Assembly (NCBI GenBank): GCA_003506995.1
Contig: DNXB01000538.1
Location: forward strand, 398 to 7,371
Direction of reading: 5' to 3'
Length of the DNA stretch: 6,974 nt
Origin: Verrucomicrobiales bacterium
GTDB lineage: Bacteria; Verrucomicrobiota; Verrucomicrobiia; Verrucomicrobiales; Verrucomicrobiaceae
Shown here piece by piece: positions 1-6,084 of the stretch. The notes beneath the pieces are model-generated. The model worked only from the letters and a program-made list of their open reading frames with translations, was not told where the DNA came from and made no database searches. The position numbers and the translations under genes are program-made. How positions within the stretch are numbered: position 1 is the first letter of the stretch; every line of letters starts with the position of its first letter.

Positions 1-551
1 CCCTCGTAGGTGGCGTCGATGAACATCTTCCCCTCATAGGTCTTGCCGCTCAGCGTGGTGATCGCGGTGATCTTCTCGCCGTCCTTTTTGACGCCCTTGG
101 CGCGGTCCAGCCACTCATCGCGCACGACCTCGATGCCGAACTCCTTGATGTAGTCTTCAAACACCTGCTCCGCCGCATGCGGCTCAAAGATCCACATCGT
201 GCGGTTCTCGCCGTCCATGGCGGGCGTGCCCTGGCCCTTGTTGCCGTATTCCGACTGCTTCTGCTGCTTCCACGACTCAGCCTTCTGGTAGTGCATGTAG
301 ATGCGATGATAAAAGTCGCGCGCCAGACCGCCGATGACGGCCTTGTTGCCCGTGTCCGTGAATCCCAGTCCGCCGCTGCTCAGGCCGCCGAGATGCTTGT
401 CTGGTGAGACGATGATGACGGACTTGCCCATCTTCTTCACCTGCACGGCGGAAGTGACGGCGGCGCAGGTGCCGCCGTAGATGACAACGTCGTGCTCGGC
501 GGCGGACGACAGGCTGAGGGTGGCGAGGAGCGCGATGAGAGCGTTTTTCAT
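1..551 (-). CDS. Exported FAD-dependent oxidoreductase, N-terminal part (3' end beyond left edge)
   Basis: The reading frame starts at ATG 551-549 and stays open to the left edge, giving 183 residues without a stop, so the gene is partial. Residues 1-18 (MKNALIALLATLSLSSAA) form a Sec signal peptide with probable cleavage before EHDVVIYGG, so the enzyme acts outside the cytoplasm. Immediately after it, DVVIYGGTCAAVTSAVQ (about residues 21-37) is a beta-alpha-beta dinucleotide-binding segment in which GGTxAA replaces the classical GxGxxG. HLGGLSSGGLGFTD (about 53-66) is the second conserved block of the PF12831-type 'FAD-dependent oxidoreductase' family. FIDATYEG at the edge resembles the family's later FIDATYEGDL block. 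No catalytic part is visible, so the substrate is unknown. Members of this family in Verrucomicrobiota and Planctomycetota often sit with sulfatases and glycan genes. No good Shine-Dalgarno precedes the ATG. Confident in family, not in substrate. Confidence 0.85.
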   Translation of the reverse strand, partial: MKNALIALLATLSLSSAAEHDVVIYGGTCAAVTSAVQVKKMGKSVIIVSPDKHLGGLSSGGLGFTDTGNKAVIGGLARDFYHRIYMHYQKAESWKQQKQSEYGNKGQGTPAMDGENRTMWIFEPHAAEQVFEDYIKEFGIEVVRDEWLDRAKGVKKDGEKITAITTLSGKTYEGKMFIDATYE

Positions 552-575
552 GGTGGTGCGTTGGGAAACCGGTTG

Positions 576-595
576 GGAGTCCCGCCTTTAGGCGG
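576..595 (+). repeat. Single REP-like palindrome
   Basis: The sequence GGAGTCCCGCCTTTAGGCGG has a GGAGTC head followed by a CCGCC/GGCGG stem around a TTTA loop. It lies 25 bp before the start codon of the FAD oxidoreductase, so it is probably in or near that gene's promoter or leader. The same head and stem recur on the minus strand at 772-791, 1621-1640 and 1708-1727, where the loop is TTCA. This copy differs by one loop base and lacks a partner hairpin close by. Confidence 0.7.
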
Positions 596-677
596 AAAAT
601 CGTGCTTCACGAGCAGATTTCTCGATTCGTGCGGCGGAGTTTTGAGCTGAGAGTCCAGAGTTTGGGTTCGGTGCCTT

Positions 678-791
678 CGTTCGGAGTCGCGGCTTCAGCC
701 GGAAAGGCGCTCGACGAAGGGGGGCGTGAGCGCACAATGATTCGCCCACTTGGTCGGCTGAGGACGCTTCACCGCCTGAAGGCGGAACTCC
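678..791. repeat. Composite inverted REP pair (BIME-like), copy on the 3' side of the transposase gene
   Basis: This 114-bp unit starts with CGTTCGGAGTC and a hairpin CGGCTTCAGCCG (690-701) read on the plus strand. It ends with the hairpin CCGCCTGAAGGCGG (772-785) followed by AACTCC, which on the minus strand is a GGAGT head plus hairpin. The two palindromes thus face each other across about 70 bp. The unit aligns end to end with 1528-1640: both ends are nearly identical and the middle is diverged but still recognisable (for example ATGATTCGC in both). Inverted pairs of REPs of this kind are called BIMEs. The similarity may extend some 25 bp further left (GAGTTTGGGTTCGG near 660 against GAGTTTGAATTCGG near 1481). 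Confidence 0.85.
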
Positions 792-798
792 TAACAGT

Positions 799-809
799 GA
801 CTCCGAACG
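799..809 (-). repeat. Isolated repeat head without hairpin, abutting the transposase stop codon
   Basis: GACTCCGAACG is the exact reverse complement of CGTTCGGAGTC, the head that opens the composite repeats at 678 and 1528. No stem follows it on the minus strand. It lies two bases from the transposase stop codon (TGA, 814-812), so it may mark an old element end or be a degraded REP. Confidence 0.55.
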
Positions 810-811
810 GT

Positions 812-1429
812 TCAAATCGCTGGATCATCCCAGACCTCGCCATAATCCAGCAAGGGGTACTCCCGCCATATCCTCTCCGCCTCCGCCTTGCCGACGCGCT
901 CCAGAAATGCGGCGGCGCTGCTCCACGGCCAGTCCGTCCATTTCTTCACATAGCCATGCCGCACCGGGTTGTGATGCACATAATTCAGCGTCGCCATGAA
1001 GTGCGCCTGCGAGCGAATGGTCCGCTCTGCGGCGCGATGGAAGTTCTGTCGTCCGGGCGAGCCTTCCTCCTCGTTCCATTGCCGCGACAGCCGCCCATGC
1101 AGCCTGCCCAGCTCAAACAGCACCTTCGCGATGAGCGGCGCCTCGATGAGCGCATGATAATGGTTCGGCAGCACACACCACGCCGTCACCTCCGCCTCGG
1201 CTGCTTTTAACACCTCCAGCCAGGCTGTAATAAAGTGATCCATTCGCGCGTCCGAAAACCCAAGGTGCGGCCGATGCTCAAAGCAGGCGGCGGTGAGGTG
1301 ATAATGCTGCCGGCCTTCGTTGTAGCGGTGTGGCGGGCTGTGCCAGGGCTGATGCCGCCCCTGCCGCTGCGACAAGACCCAGCACCGCTGCTCAGATGTC
1401 ATCCTGCGCCATTGATAAGGACGAGACAT
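812..1429 (-). CDS. REP-associated tyrosine transposase (Y1/IS200-like HUH family)
   Basis: The 205-residue product belongs to the Y1 transposase superfamily (PF01797), REP-associated (RAYT) branch, whose members cut and join single-stranded DNA at REP hairpins. The opening MSRPYQWRRMT and the segment PWHSPPHR...HYHLTAACFEH (about residues 28-52) are typical of this branch. WCVLPNHYHALIE (about 84-96) carries the metal-binding HxH pair, H90 and H92. TLNYVHHNPVRHGYV (about 147-161) carries the presumed nucleophile Y150. DWPWSSAAAF and IWREYPLLDYGEVWDDPAI are the usual C-terminal blocks. Length is normal and no frameshift or stop interrupts it, so the enzyme may be active. The ATG at 1429 is chosen because it begins the family's MSRPY N terminus; only a weak purine stretch (AGCAGG) precedes it. 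The gene is single-copy in view and sits between two composite REP units rather than between IS200 ends. Family call is firm; activity is inferred. Confidence 0.93.
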   Translation of the reverse strand: MSRPYQWRRMTSEQRCWVLSQRQGRHQPWHSPPHRYNEGRQHYHLTAACFEHRPHLGFSDARMDHFITAWLEVLKAAEAEVTAWCVLPNHYHALIEAPLIAKVLFELGRLHGRLSRQWNEEEGSPGRQNFHRAAERTIRSQAHFMATLNYVHHNPVRHGYVKKWTDWPWSSAAAFLERVGKAEAERIWREYPLLDYGEVWDDPAI

Positions 1430-1495
1430 GCCTGCTTTTTATCCAGTCAGGGAAAACTGTCGACCCCGGAGTTTGCCCGGAGTTTGAATTCGGAA

Positions 1496-1518
1496 GTTCG
1501 GAGTCACGTTCGGAGTCC
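1496..1518 (+). repeat. Tandem REP heads lacking hairpins, upstream of the transposase gene
   Basis: GTTCGGAGTCACG (1496-1508) overlaps a second copy, CGTTCGGAGTCC (1507-1518). The third copy at 1528 begins the full composite repeat. Each carries the GGAGTC head, but only the third is followed by the CGGCTTCAGCCG stem. They lie 67-90 bp upstream of the transposase start codon, in its likely promoter region, so they could be remnants of repeat insertion or recognition sites. Confidence 0.6.
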
Positions 1519-1527
1519 TGGTTTCAT

Positions 1528-1640
1528 CGTTCGGAGTCACGGCTTCAGCCGGAAAGGCTTGCGATGAAGAGATGCGCAAACGTAGATGATTCGCTCATCT
1601 GGCCTGCAGACGACGTTTCACCGCCTGAAGGCGGGACTCC
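1528..1640. repeat. Composite inverted REP pair (BIME-like), copy on the 5' side of the transposase gene
   Basis: This unit has the same architecture and orientation as 678-791. CGTTCGGAGTCA and hairpin CGGCTTCAGCCG (1540-1551) are on the plus strand. Hairpin CCGCCTGAAGGCGG (1621-1634) with GACTCC (1635-1640) gives the GGAGTC head on the minus strand. The first 31 bases differ from the other copy by one base, and the last 27 by only a few. The two copies are direct repeats enclosing the transposase gene, so recombination between them would delete it. Confidence 0.85.
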
Positions 1641-1669
1641 GTGCGGGGAGGTGCTTGCGGAGGAAGCGT

Positions 1670-1728
1670 GAACTGACTCGCTCAGTCATCTTGCAGACGA
1701 CGTTTCACCGCCTGAAGGCGGGACTCCG
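1670..1728 (-). repeat. Third copy of the REP unit, partial, next to the efflux gene's 3' end
   Basis: Bases 1692-1728 are identical to 1605-1641 over 37 nt, including the CCGCCTGAAGGCGG hairpin (here 1708-1721) and the GACTCC head. The adjoining CTCGCTCAGTCATCTTGC resembles TTCGCTCATCTGGCCTGC in the neighbouring unit. The first hairpin of a full composite unit is missing, although GCTTGCGGAGGAAGC at about 1653 may be its remnant. On the minus strand the hairpin lies just after the stop codon of the outer-membrane factor gene (1739), so it could also stabilise or end that transcript. No T-run follows it. Confidence 0.75.
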
Positions 1729-1738
1729 AGCACCAAGC

Positions 1739-3139
1739 TCACTTCCAGCCGCCGCCGAGGGCTTTGAGCATGGCGACGGTGGCGATGAGGCGCTGGCCTT
1801 CGATCTGCGCGGCGAGGAGCTTGGCGTTGAGCACGGTGCGGTTCGCGTCCACGACCTCAAAATAGCTCGCCAGGCCCTTTTGATAGCGCAGCTCGGCGAG
1901 ACGTTGCGTTTCCTGCGCCGCGGCGATGGCGGCGTCGAGCGCGGACTTCTGCTTCGAGTAAGAACGCGCGTCGAGCATGCTGTCCTCGACCTCCTTGAGC
2001 GCGATGAGGATGCTCTGGCGATAATTCGCGAGGGTTTCCTCGTAGCTGGCTTTGCTCGCGGCGAGATTGGACTTCAAGCGGCCGCCCTGAAACATCGGCA
2101 GCGTCATGCTGGGGCCGATGGTGAGCACCTTGCTGCGCGCGTCGTAGAAATGGGCCGCTCCGATGCTCTCCAGACCGCCGCTGCCGCCGATGCTGAAGGC
2201 GGGGAAGAACGAGGCCTTGGCCACGCCGATCTTCGCGTTGGCCTCGCGCATCTTTTGCTCCGCCGCACGGATGTCAGGGCGGCGTTGCAGCAGCGAGGAG
2301 GGCAGGCCGCCGGGCACTCTCGGCGGCGAAGGCAGACGTGCGTTGCTGGAAATGCGGAAGGTGGAGGGAAGCTGGCCGCAGACGACGGCGAGCGCGTTTT
2401 CCGCGTTGCCACGCTGACGTTCGAGGGCGGCGAGATCGTTCCGCGCCAGCTCCAGCTCCGTCCGTGCGCGTGACACGTCCATCTCATTCGCCAGACCGCC
2501 TTTGAAGCGGGATTCCTGGAGCTTCAGCGCCTCCTGACGCCAGCTCAGGGTGTCGTTCACCACCTGCATCTGCCGGTCCATCGAATGCGCGAGGAAATAC
2601 AGCCGCGCCACCTCTGCGGCGAGGCTCAGACGCTGGGCGGCGAGTGTTTCTGCCGCCGCCGTCTCGCCGGCCTTCGCGCCTTCGACTCCGCGCCGCACGC
2701 GTCCCCACAGGTCCAGCTCCCAACCCAGTTCAAAGAGGTTTTGGAAGCGCCTGCGTTCAAGACCCGGCAGCGGAATGCCTGGAGGCAGGTTCGCGCCGAA
2801 GGAAGTGAGCGAGAGGTGCTCATAGTTCATGCCATTCTTCATGCTGAGCTGCGGGAACCAGTCCGCCTGCTGCACACCGATGAGCGCCCGTGCTGTCTCC
2901 ACTCGCGCCAGGGCGGCGCGCAGCTCCTGATTGTTCTCAATCGCCTGCGCCACGAGCCGGTTCAGCTCGGAGGAACCGAACAACTGCCACCACTCGCCCG
3001 GCATCGGCAGATCGCTCACGCTCGCGCCACTTTTCCACTTCGCCGGCAGCATCACGTCCGGCAGCTTGAAGTCCGGGCCGACGGAGCAGGAGGCAAGCGT
3101 GAGGACGACTGCGGGACAAAGCAATGAGCGGAGGTTCAT
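1739..3139 (-). CDS. RND-type efflux outer-membrane lipoprotein, OprM/NodT family
   Basis: The product is an outer-membrane factor: a trimeric TolC-like duct through which tripartite pumps expel drugs, metals or other small molecules. Read from ATG 3139 it has 466 residues, normal for the family. MNLRSLLCPAVVLTLASC is a lipoprotein signal with lipobox LASC and acylated C18, followed by the typical SVGPDFKLP. Two OEP repeats follow. In the first, ELGWELDLWGRVRRGVEGAKAG and a long coiled coil (LARTELELARNDLAALERQRGNAENAL region) are visible. The second opens with GLPSSLLQRRPDIRAAEQKMREANAKIGVAKASFFPAFSI and has IGPSMTLPMFQGGRL and RLAELRYQKGLASYFEVVDANRTV. The frame extends upstream to ATG 3148 and TTG 3184; ATG 3139 is preferred because it puts the signal peptide at the N terminus. 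No RND pump or membrane-fusion gene is adjacent. A hypothetical gene ends about 40 bp upstream on the same strand and may be co-transcribed. Substrate unknown. Confidence 0.93.
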   Translation of the reverse strand: MNLRSLLCPAVVLTLASCSVGPDFKLPDVMLPAKWKSGASVSDLPMPGEWWQLFGSSELNRLVAQAIENNQELRAALARVETARALIGVQQADWFPQLSMKNGMNYEHLSLTSFGANLPPGIPLPGLERRRFQNLFELGWELDLWGRVRRGVEGAKAGETAAAETLAAQRLSLAAEVARLYFLAHSMDRQMQVVNDTLSWRQEALKLQESRFKGGLANEMDVSRARTELELARNDLAALERQRGNAENALAVVCGQLPSTFRISSNARLPSPPRVPGGLPSSLLQRRPDIRAAEQKMREANAKIGVAKASFFPAFSIGGSGGLESIGAAHFYDARSKVLTIGPSMTLPMFQGGRLKSNLAASKASYEETLANYRQSILIALKEVEDSMLDARSYSKQKSALDAAIAAAQETQRLAELRYQKGLASYFEVVDANRTVLNAKLLAAQIEGQRLIATVAMLKALGGGWK

Positions 3140-3180
3140 CGACGTCATTGATGCGGTGGAAGACACGGCTTGCAACCAAC

Positions 3181-3483
3181 TCAATGCGGAATCAAGCCGT
3201 ACACCTTGCGCCGCCAGGTGGCAAAGACCTCATTTGCCATTTCGTGCGCCTCACCAGCCTCAACATGCTCGGTGACGGTCTGCGGCTGCGGAATCCATGA
3301 GGGCGTGGTCATTTCGCCGATGTGGTCCTGTTTTTCGGAGCGGATGAAGGCGCGGAGGCTGATGGTGAGCAGGTTGGTGTGGCGGTCGTGATTCGCGACA
3401 GCCTCGGCACAGACTTCGTGTGTGGCGCCGTCGATTTCGACGGTGCCGAGGACTTGCGTGGCATCGAGCAGGGCGTGAATCAT
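3181..3483 (-). CDS. Hypothetical protein, 100 residues
   Basis: I do not recognise the family. Read from ATG 3483 the product is MIHALLDATQVLGTVEIDGA..., a soluble, rather acidic and His-rich protein (for example HDRH, residues 32-35) with no signal peptide or membrane segment. The second half has TTPSWIPQPQTVTEHVEAGEAHEMANEVFATWRRKVYGLIPH; the last stretch may be an amphipathic helix. Codons end mostly in G or C like the neighbours, which supports real coding. The frame is open further upstream to 3648, but that extension would overlap the divergent sulfatase gene and reads as low-complexity basic sequence, so the internal ATG is preferred. Its stop lies 41 bp before the outer-membrane factor's ATG, suggesting an operon. 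Whether it assists export or is merely adjacent cannot be told. Confidence 0.65.
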   Translation of the reverse strand: MIHALLDATQVLGTVEIDGATHEVCAEAVANHDRHTNLLTISLRAFIRSEKQDHIGEMTTPSWIPQPQTVTEHVEAGEAHEMANEVFATWRRKVYGLIPH

Positions 3484-3580
3484 GCGCCCAGTGTGCCGAT
3501 GCGAGTGCGTTCTGACGAGTGAATTGTTTGGACGTATTTTGGCGAAGGTTTGACCGCAGGCATGACGTTCAAGAGCAGCC
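3484..3580. promoter_or_regulatory. Divergent intergenic region
   Basis: These 97 bp separate the start codons of the hypothetical gene (minus) and the sulfatase (plus), so promoters for both should lie here. The centre is AT-richer than its surroundings (GAATTGTTTGGACGTATTTT, 3521-3540). I see a TTGGAC at 3528-3533 but no convincing -10 box at normal spacing, and no clear operator. Confidence 0.4.
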
Positions 3581-5209
3581 ATGCGATCTCTGATTTGTCT
3601 TCTTGCCCTCACCACGCTCAGCGCCGCCGCTGAGAAGCCTCTCAACATCCTCTTTCTCTTCGCGGACGACTGGGGCCGCTACGCCAGCATTTACGCGGAG
3701 CATGAGAAGTTCCCCTCGCCGAACCAGGTGGTCAAAACGCCAAACATTGACCGCATCGCGCGTGAGGGAGCGTTGTTCCGCCGGGCTTATGTGAACGCGC
3801 CGAGCTGCACGCCGTGCCGCAGCGCGCTGGTTTCCGGCCGCTACTTCTTCAACACGGGCCGTGCCGCGATCTTGAACGGCGCGGTGTGGGACCCGGCGAT
3901 CCCGAGCTTTCCGCTGCTGCTGAAGGACCAGGGCTACCACATCGGCAAAGCTTACAAGGTGTGGAGTCCGGGAGAGCCGGCGGACGCGCCTTTCGGCGGA
4001 CAGGCGCACGCGTATCAAAAGAGTGGAGGCCGCTGCAATCAGTTCTCCCAGAACGTGGACAAGATGATGAAGGAGGGCATTTCCGTCGAGGCGGCCAAAC
4101 AGCAGATCTACGACGAGGTGCGCGGCAACTTTGACAGCTTCCTGGCGGCGCGGCCCAAAGGAGCGCCGTTCCTGTTCTGGCACGGGCCGACGAATGTGCA
4201 TCGCAAATGGGTCAAAGGCAGCGGCGAGGCGCAGTGGGGCATCAAACCGGATGATTTGAAGGGCAAGCTGCCGAAGCATCTGCCGGACGTGCCGGAATTC
4301 CGCGAGGACTTCGGCAGCTATCTCGGTGAAATCCAGGCTTTCGACGCGCAGGTGGGTGTTTTGATCAAGCAGCTCGAAGAAGCCGGCGAATACGACAACA
4401 CAGTGATCGTCATCAGCGGCGACCATGGCGCTCCGGGCTTCCCAGGCGGCAAGTGCAACCTCTACGACTTCGGCACGAACGTCATGCTGGCGATTCGCTG
4501 GCCCGGACAGCCCGGCGGGCGCTTCATCGACGACTTTGTGAACCTCATGGACCTGGCGCCAACCTTCATGGAGATCGGCGGCGCGACGATTCCGCCCGGC
4601 GTGAACGGCAAGAGTATCGTCAGCGTGATGAAGTCTGGAAAAAGCGGCCTTGTGGAACCGGAGCGCGATTACGTTATCACCGGCCGCGAGCGGCATGTGA
4701 GCATCGCTCGCGAAGGCAATCTGCCGTATCCGCAGCGGGCGCTGCGCAAGGACGGCTTCCTCTACATCCACAACTTCAAGCCTGAGCGCATGCCGATGGG
4801 GGACTACAAGCTGCTCACCGACAGCTTCACGCCAAGCCAGGACGACATGGAAAACGAGACCTATGTGGCCTTCCCGGACATGGATGCCTCGCCCGCCAAG
4901 GCGTGGCTGATCCAGCATCGCAACGACTCGCAGTACAAGTGGCACTTCGACTACGCTTTTGCGAAAAGGCCGCAGGAGGAGCTGTATGACCTCAGCAAAG
5001 ACCCAGAGCAGACGATCAACGTGGCCGCCGAATCTGGCTATGCCGAGGTGAAAGCGAGGATGGCCGCCGAGCTGATGGAAAAGCTCAAGGCCGTGGGTGA
5101 TCCGCGTGTCACGGCCGATCCGGTGCCGTTTGAGCATGAGCCGTTCATCGCTGACACCAAGACGAATGCCAAAGGCAAGGGCAAGAAGGGCAAAGACAAG
5201 GCGAAGTGA
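3581..5209 (+). CDS. Exported type I sulfatase, N-sulfoglucosamine sulfohydrolase (SGSH)-like
   Basis: The enzyme hydrolyses sulfate esters or N-sulfates using a formylglycine made from cysteine. The product has 542 residues. MRSLICLLALTTLSAAA (1-17) is a Sec signal peptide, so it works in the periplasm or outside. NILFLFADDWGR (22-33) supplies metal ligands D29 and D30. SCTPCRSALVSGRY (75-88) is the CxPxR maturation motif, with C76 as the formylglycine precursor and R80; a second cysteine, C79, lies inside it. GYHIGKAYK (118-126) gives the active-site K123. ISGDHGAPGFPGGKCNLYDFGTNVMLAIRWPG (278-309) has D281, H282 and K291 and is the block most like the SGSH/S1_8 group. EELYDLSKDPEQTINVA (466-482) is the usual C-terminal sulfatase signature. 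The last residues (KTNAKGKGKKGKDKAK) form an unusual lysine-rich tail. It needs an anaerobic or aerobic maturase that is not in the window. The gene stands alone, divergent from the hypothetical gene and convergent with mlaA. Exact substrate (sulfated glycan) is inferred. Confidence 0.93.
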   Translation: MRSLICLLALTTLSAAAEKPLNILFLFADDWGRYASIYAEHEKFPSPNQVVKTPNIDRIAREGALFRRAYVNAPSCTPCRSALVSGRYFFNTGRAAILNGAVWDPAIPSFPLLLKDQGYHIGKAYKVWSPGEPADAPFGGQAHAYQKSGGRCNQFSQNVDKMMKEGISVEAAKQQIYDEVRGNFDSFLAARPKGAPFLFWHGPTNVHRKWVKGSGEAQWGIKPDDLKGKLPKHLPDVPEFREDFGSYLGEIQAFDAQVGVLIKQLEEAGEYDNTVIVISGDHGAPGFPGGKCNLYDFGTNVMLAIRWPGQPGGRFIDDFVNLMDLAPTFMEIGGATIPPGVNGKSIVSVMKSGKSGLVEPERDYVITGRERHVSIAREGNLPYPQRALRKDGFLYIHNFKPERMPMGDYKLLTDSFTPSQDDMENETYVAFPDMDASPAKAWLIQHRNDSQYKWHFDYAFAKRPQEELYDLSKDPEQTINVAAESGYAEVKARMAAELMEKLKAVGDPRVTADPVPFEHEPFIADTKTNAKGKGKKGKDKAK

Positions 5210-5219
5210 CCCCATGAAA

Positions 5220-5252
5220 AAGCCGTGGAGGGTTTAAACCCGTCCACGGCTT
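5220..5252 (-). terminator. Intrinsic terminator of the mla operon (hairpin shared with the convergent sulfatase)
   Basis: AAGCCGTGGA (5220-5229) pairs with TCCACGGCTT (5243-5252), and the inner GGGTTTAAACCC (5230-5241) can extend the stem with one bulged G (5242). On the minus strand the right arm is followed directly by a T-run (GGCTTTTTCATG, from the AAAAA at 5217-5221), the classical form. It starts about 20 nt after the mlaA stop codon at 5272. On the plus strand no T-run follows, so ending of the sulfatase transcript by the same hairpin is possible but weaker. Confidence 0.85.
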
Positions 5253-5271
5253 CAAAGCTCAGAGGAAAGGG

Positions 5272-6084
5272 CTACTTCCCGGCCGCATCAGCACGATTTT
5301 GAATGAAGGCGCTGCGGGCGGAGAGGTAGGGATCGACGGCGTCCTTCGTGGCGGCGTCGTAGATCTCAAGCTGCTCCGGCAGAGAGCGCAGGGTGTTGGC
5401 GGCAGGCGGGATCATGGTCCAGTCGTGCTCCCAGTCGCCACCGCCATGCCAGAAAAGCCCCCAATTGACGGGGTTGAGGACATAATCTCCGGCGAGACCA
5501 ACGGTCTCACGCGCGGTGCTTGGCCCCATCAACGGCAGCACGATGAACGGGCCGTGGCCGACGCCCCACTTGGCGAGGGTCTGGCCGAGATCCTCGGCGG
5601 GGATGTTGACGAGAGAAGGAACCTTGTCCGACACACGGAAGATGCCGCCGACACCACCCAGGGTGTTGATGAGGAACTTGCCGGTCTCCTGCCCGGCGCG
5701 CTTGAACTTGCCCTGCAGGGCGCAGTTCACGAAACGAACGGGGTATTTCACGTTCTCGAAGGCGTTGTCGATGCCTTTGCGCACCGGCTTGGGAAGCACG
5801 AACTCGTAGCCTTTGGAAACCGGGCGGAAGATGACGAGGTAGAGGCAGTCGTTCATCTTGAACATGACGCGGTTGAAGGGCTCCAGCGGATCGGAGACAG
5901 ATGCCTCCGCGTAGTCGTCCAGCTCATCCGTGCCGGTCTGTGCCACCGGAGCGGCCTTCGCGGTCCCCGGCTTGGCGGCCTGAGGCTTGCTGTCAGCCAC
6001 CACCTTCGGTGACCGGGGGGTGGAACAAGCCGCTGCTAACGCAACAGCACCTGAAAGCATAAGGCGGAGGATGGTGATTTTCAT
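5272..6084 (-). CDS. mlaA: MlaA (VacJ) family outer-membrane lipoprotein
   Basis: MlaA is a ring-shaped outer-membrane lipoprotein that removes misplaced phospholipids from the outer leaflet and hands them to periplasmic MlaC. The product has 270 residues. MKITILRLMLSGAVALAAAC is a lipoprotein signal with probable acylation at C20. A Pro/Ala/Lys-rich linker follows to about residue 55, longer than in the enterobacterial protein. The MlaA domain begins with DPLEPFNRVMFKMND (65-79) and includes KPVRKGIDNAFENVKYPVRFVNCALQGKF (99-127), the LINTLGGVGGIFRVSD block (138-153) and LGQTLAKWGVGHGPFIVLPLMGPSTARETVG (166-196), the family's hallmark. Its ATG overlaps the mlaC stop as ATGA (6084-6081), implying translational coupling; no separate Shine-Dalgarno is seen. 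It is the last gene before the terminator at 5220-5252. In E. coli mlaA is a separate locus; here it is in the transporter operon. Confidence 0.95.
   Translation of the reverse strand: MKITILRLMLSGAVALAAACSTPRSPKVVADSKPQAAKPGTAKAAPVAQTGTDELDDYAEASVSDPLEPFNRVMFKMNDCLYLVIFRPVSKGYEFVLPKPVRKGIDNAFENVKYPVRFVNCALQGKFKRAGQETGKFLINTLGGVGGIFRVSDKVPSLVNIPAEDLGQTLAKWGVGHGPFIVLPLMGPSTARETVGLAGDYVLNPVNWGLFWHGGGDWEHDWTMIPPAANTLRSLPEQLEIYDAATKDAVDPYLSARSAFIQNRADAAGK

Noticed and set aside
602..1210. A 202-residue plus-strand open frame over the transposase
   Set aside because: It is antisense to the transposase and partly translates the composite repeat; no family features.
576..1728. CRISPR array
   Set aside because: The repeats are palindromic, irregularly spaced, in both orientations and few, with diverged rather than unique spacers, and no cas genes are nearby. 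REP/BIME explains them better.
1586..2473. A 295-residue plus-strand open frame crossing the repeats and the efflux gene
   Set aside because: It starts within repeat DNA and runs antisense to well-conserved OprM-type sequence. Its repeated ...TTFHRLKAGLRA is simply the translated REP hairpin.
3140..3184. TTG start at 3184 for the efflux gene
   Set aside because: It would place 15 extra residues in front of an otherwise standard lipoprotein signal peptide, so ATG 3139 (or ATG 3148) is more likely.
3484..3648. N-terminal extension of the hypothetical protein to 155 residues
   Set aside because: The extension would overlap the sulfatase start and signal peptide by about 68 bp and fill the divergent promoter region. 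Its residues (RARRQIRDRM...) do not resemble the rest.
3569..5215. A 548-residue open frame antisense to nearly the whole sulfatase gene
   Set aside because: It mirrors the sulfatase codons in a GC-rich gene. Its translation is His/Arg/Val-rich without any recognisable domain, while the plus strand has the full set of sulfatase motifs.
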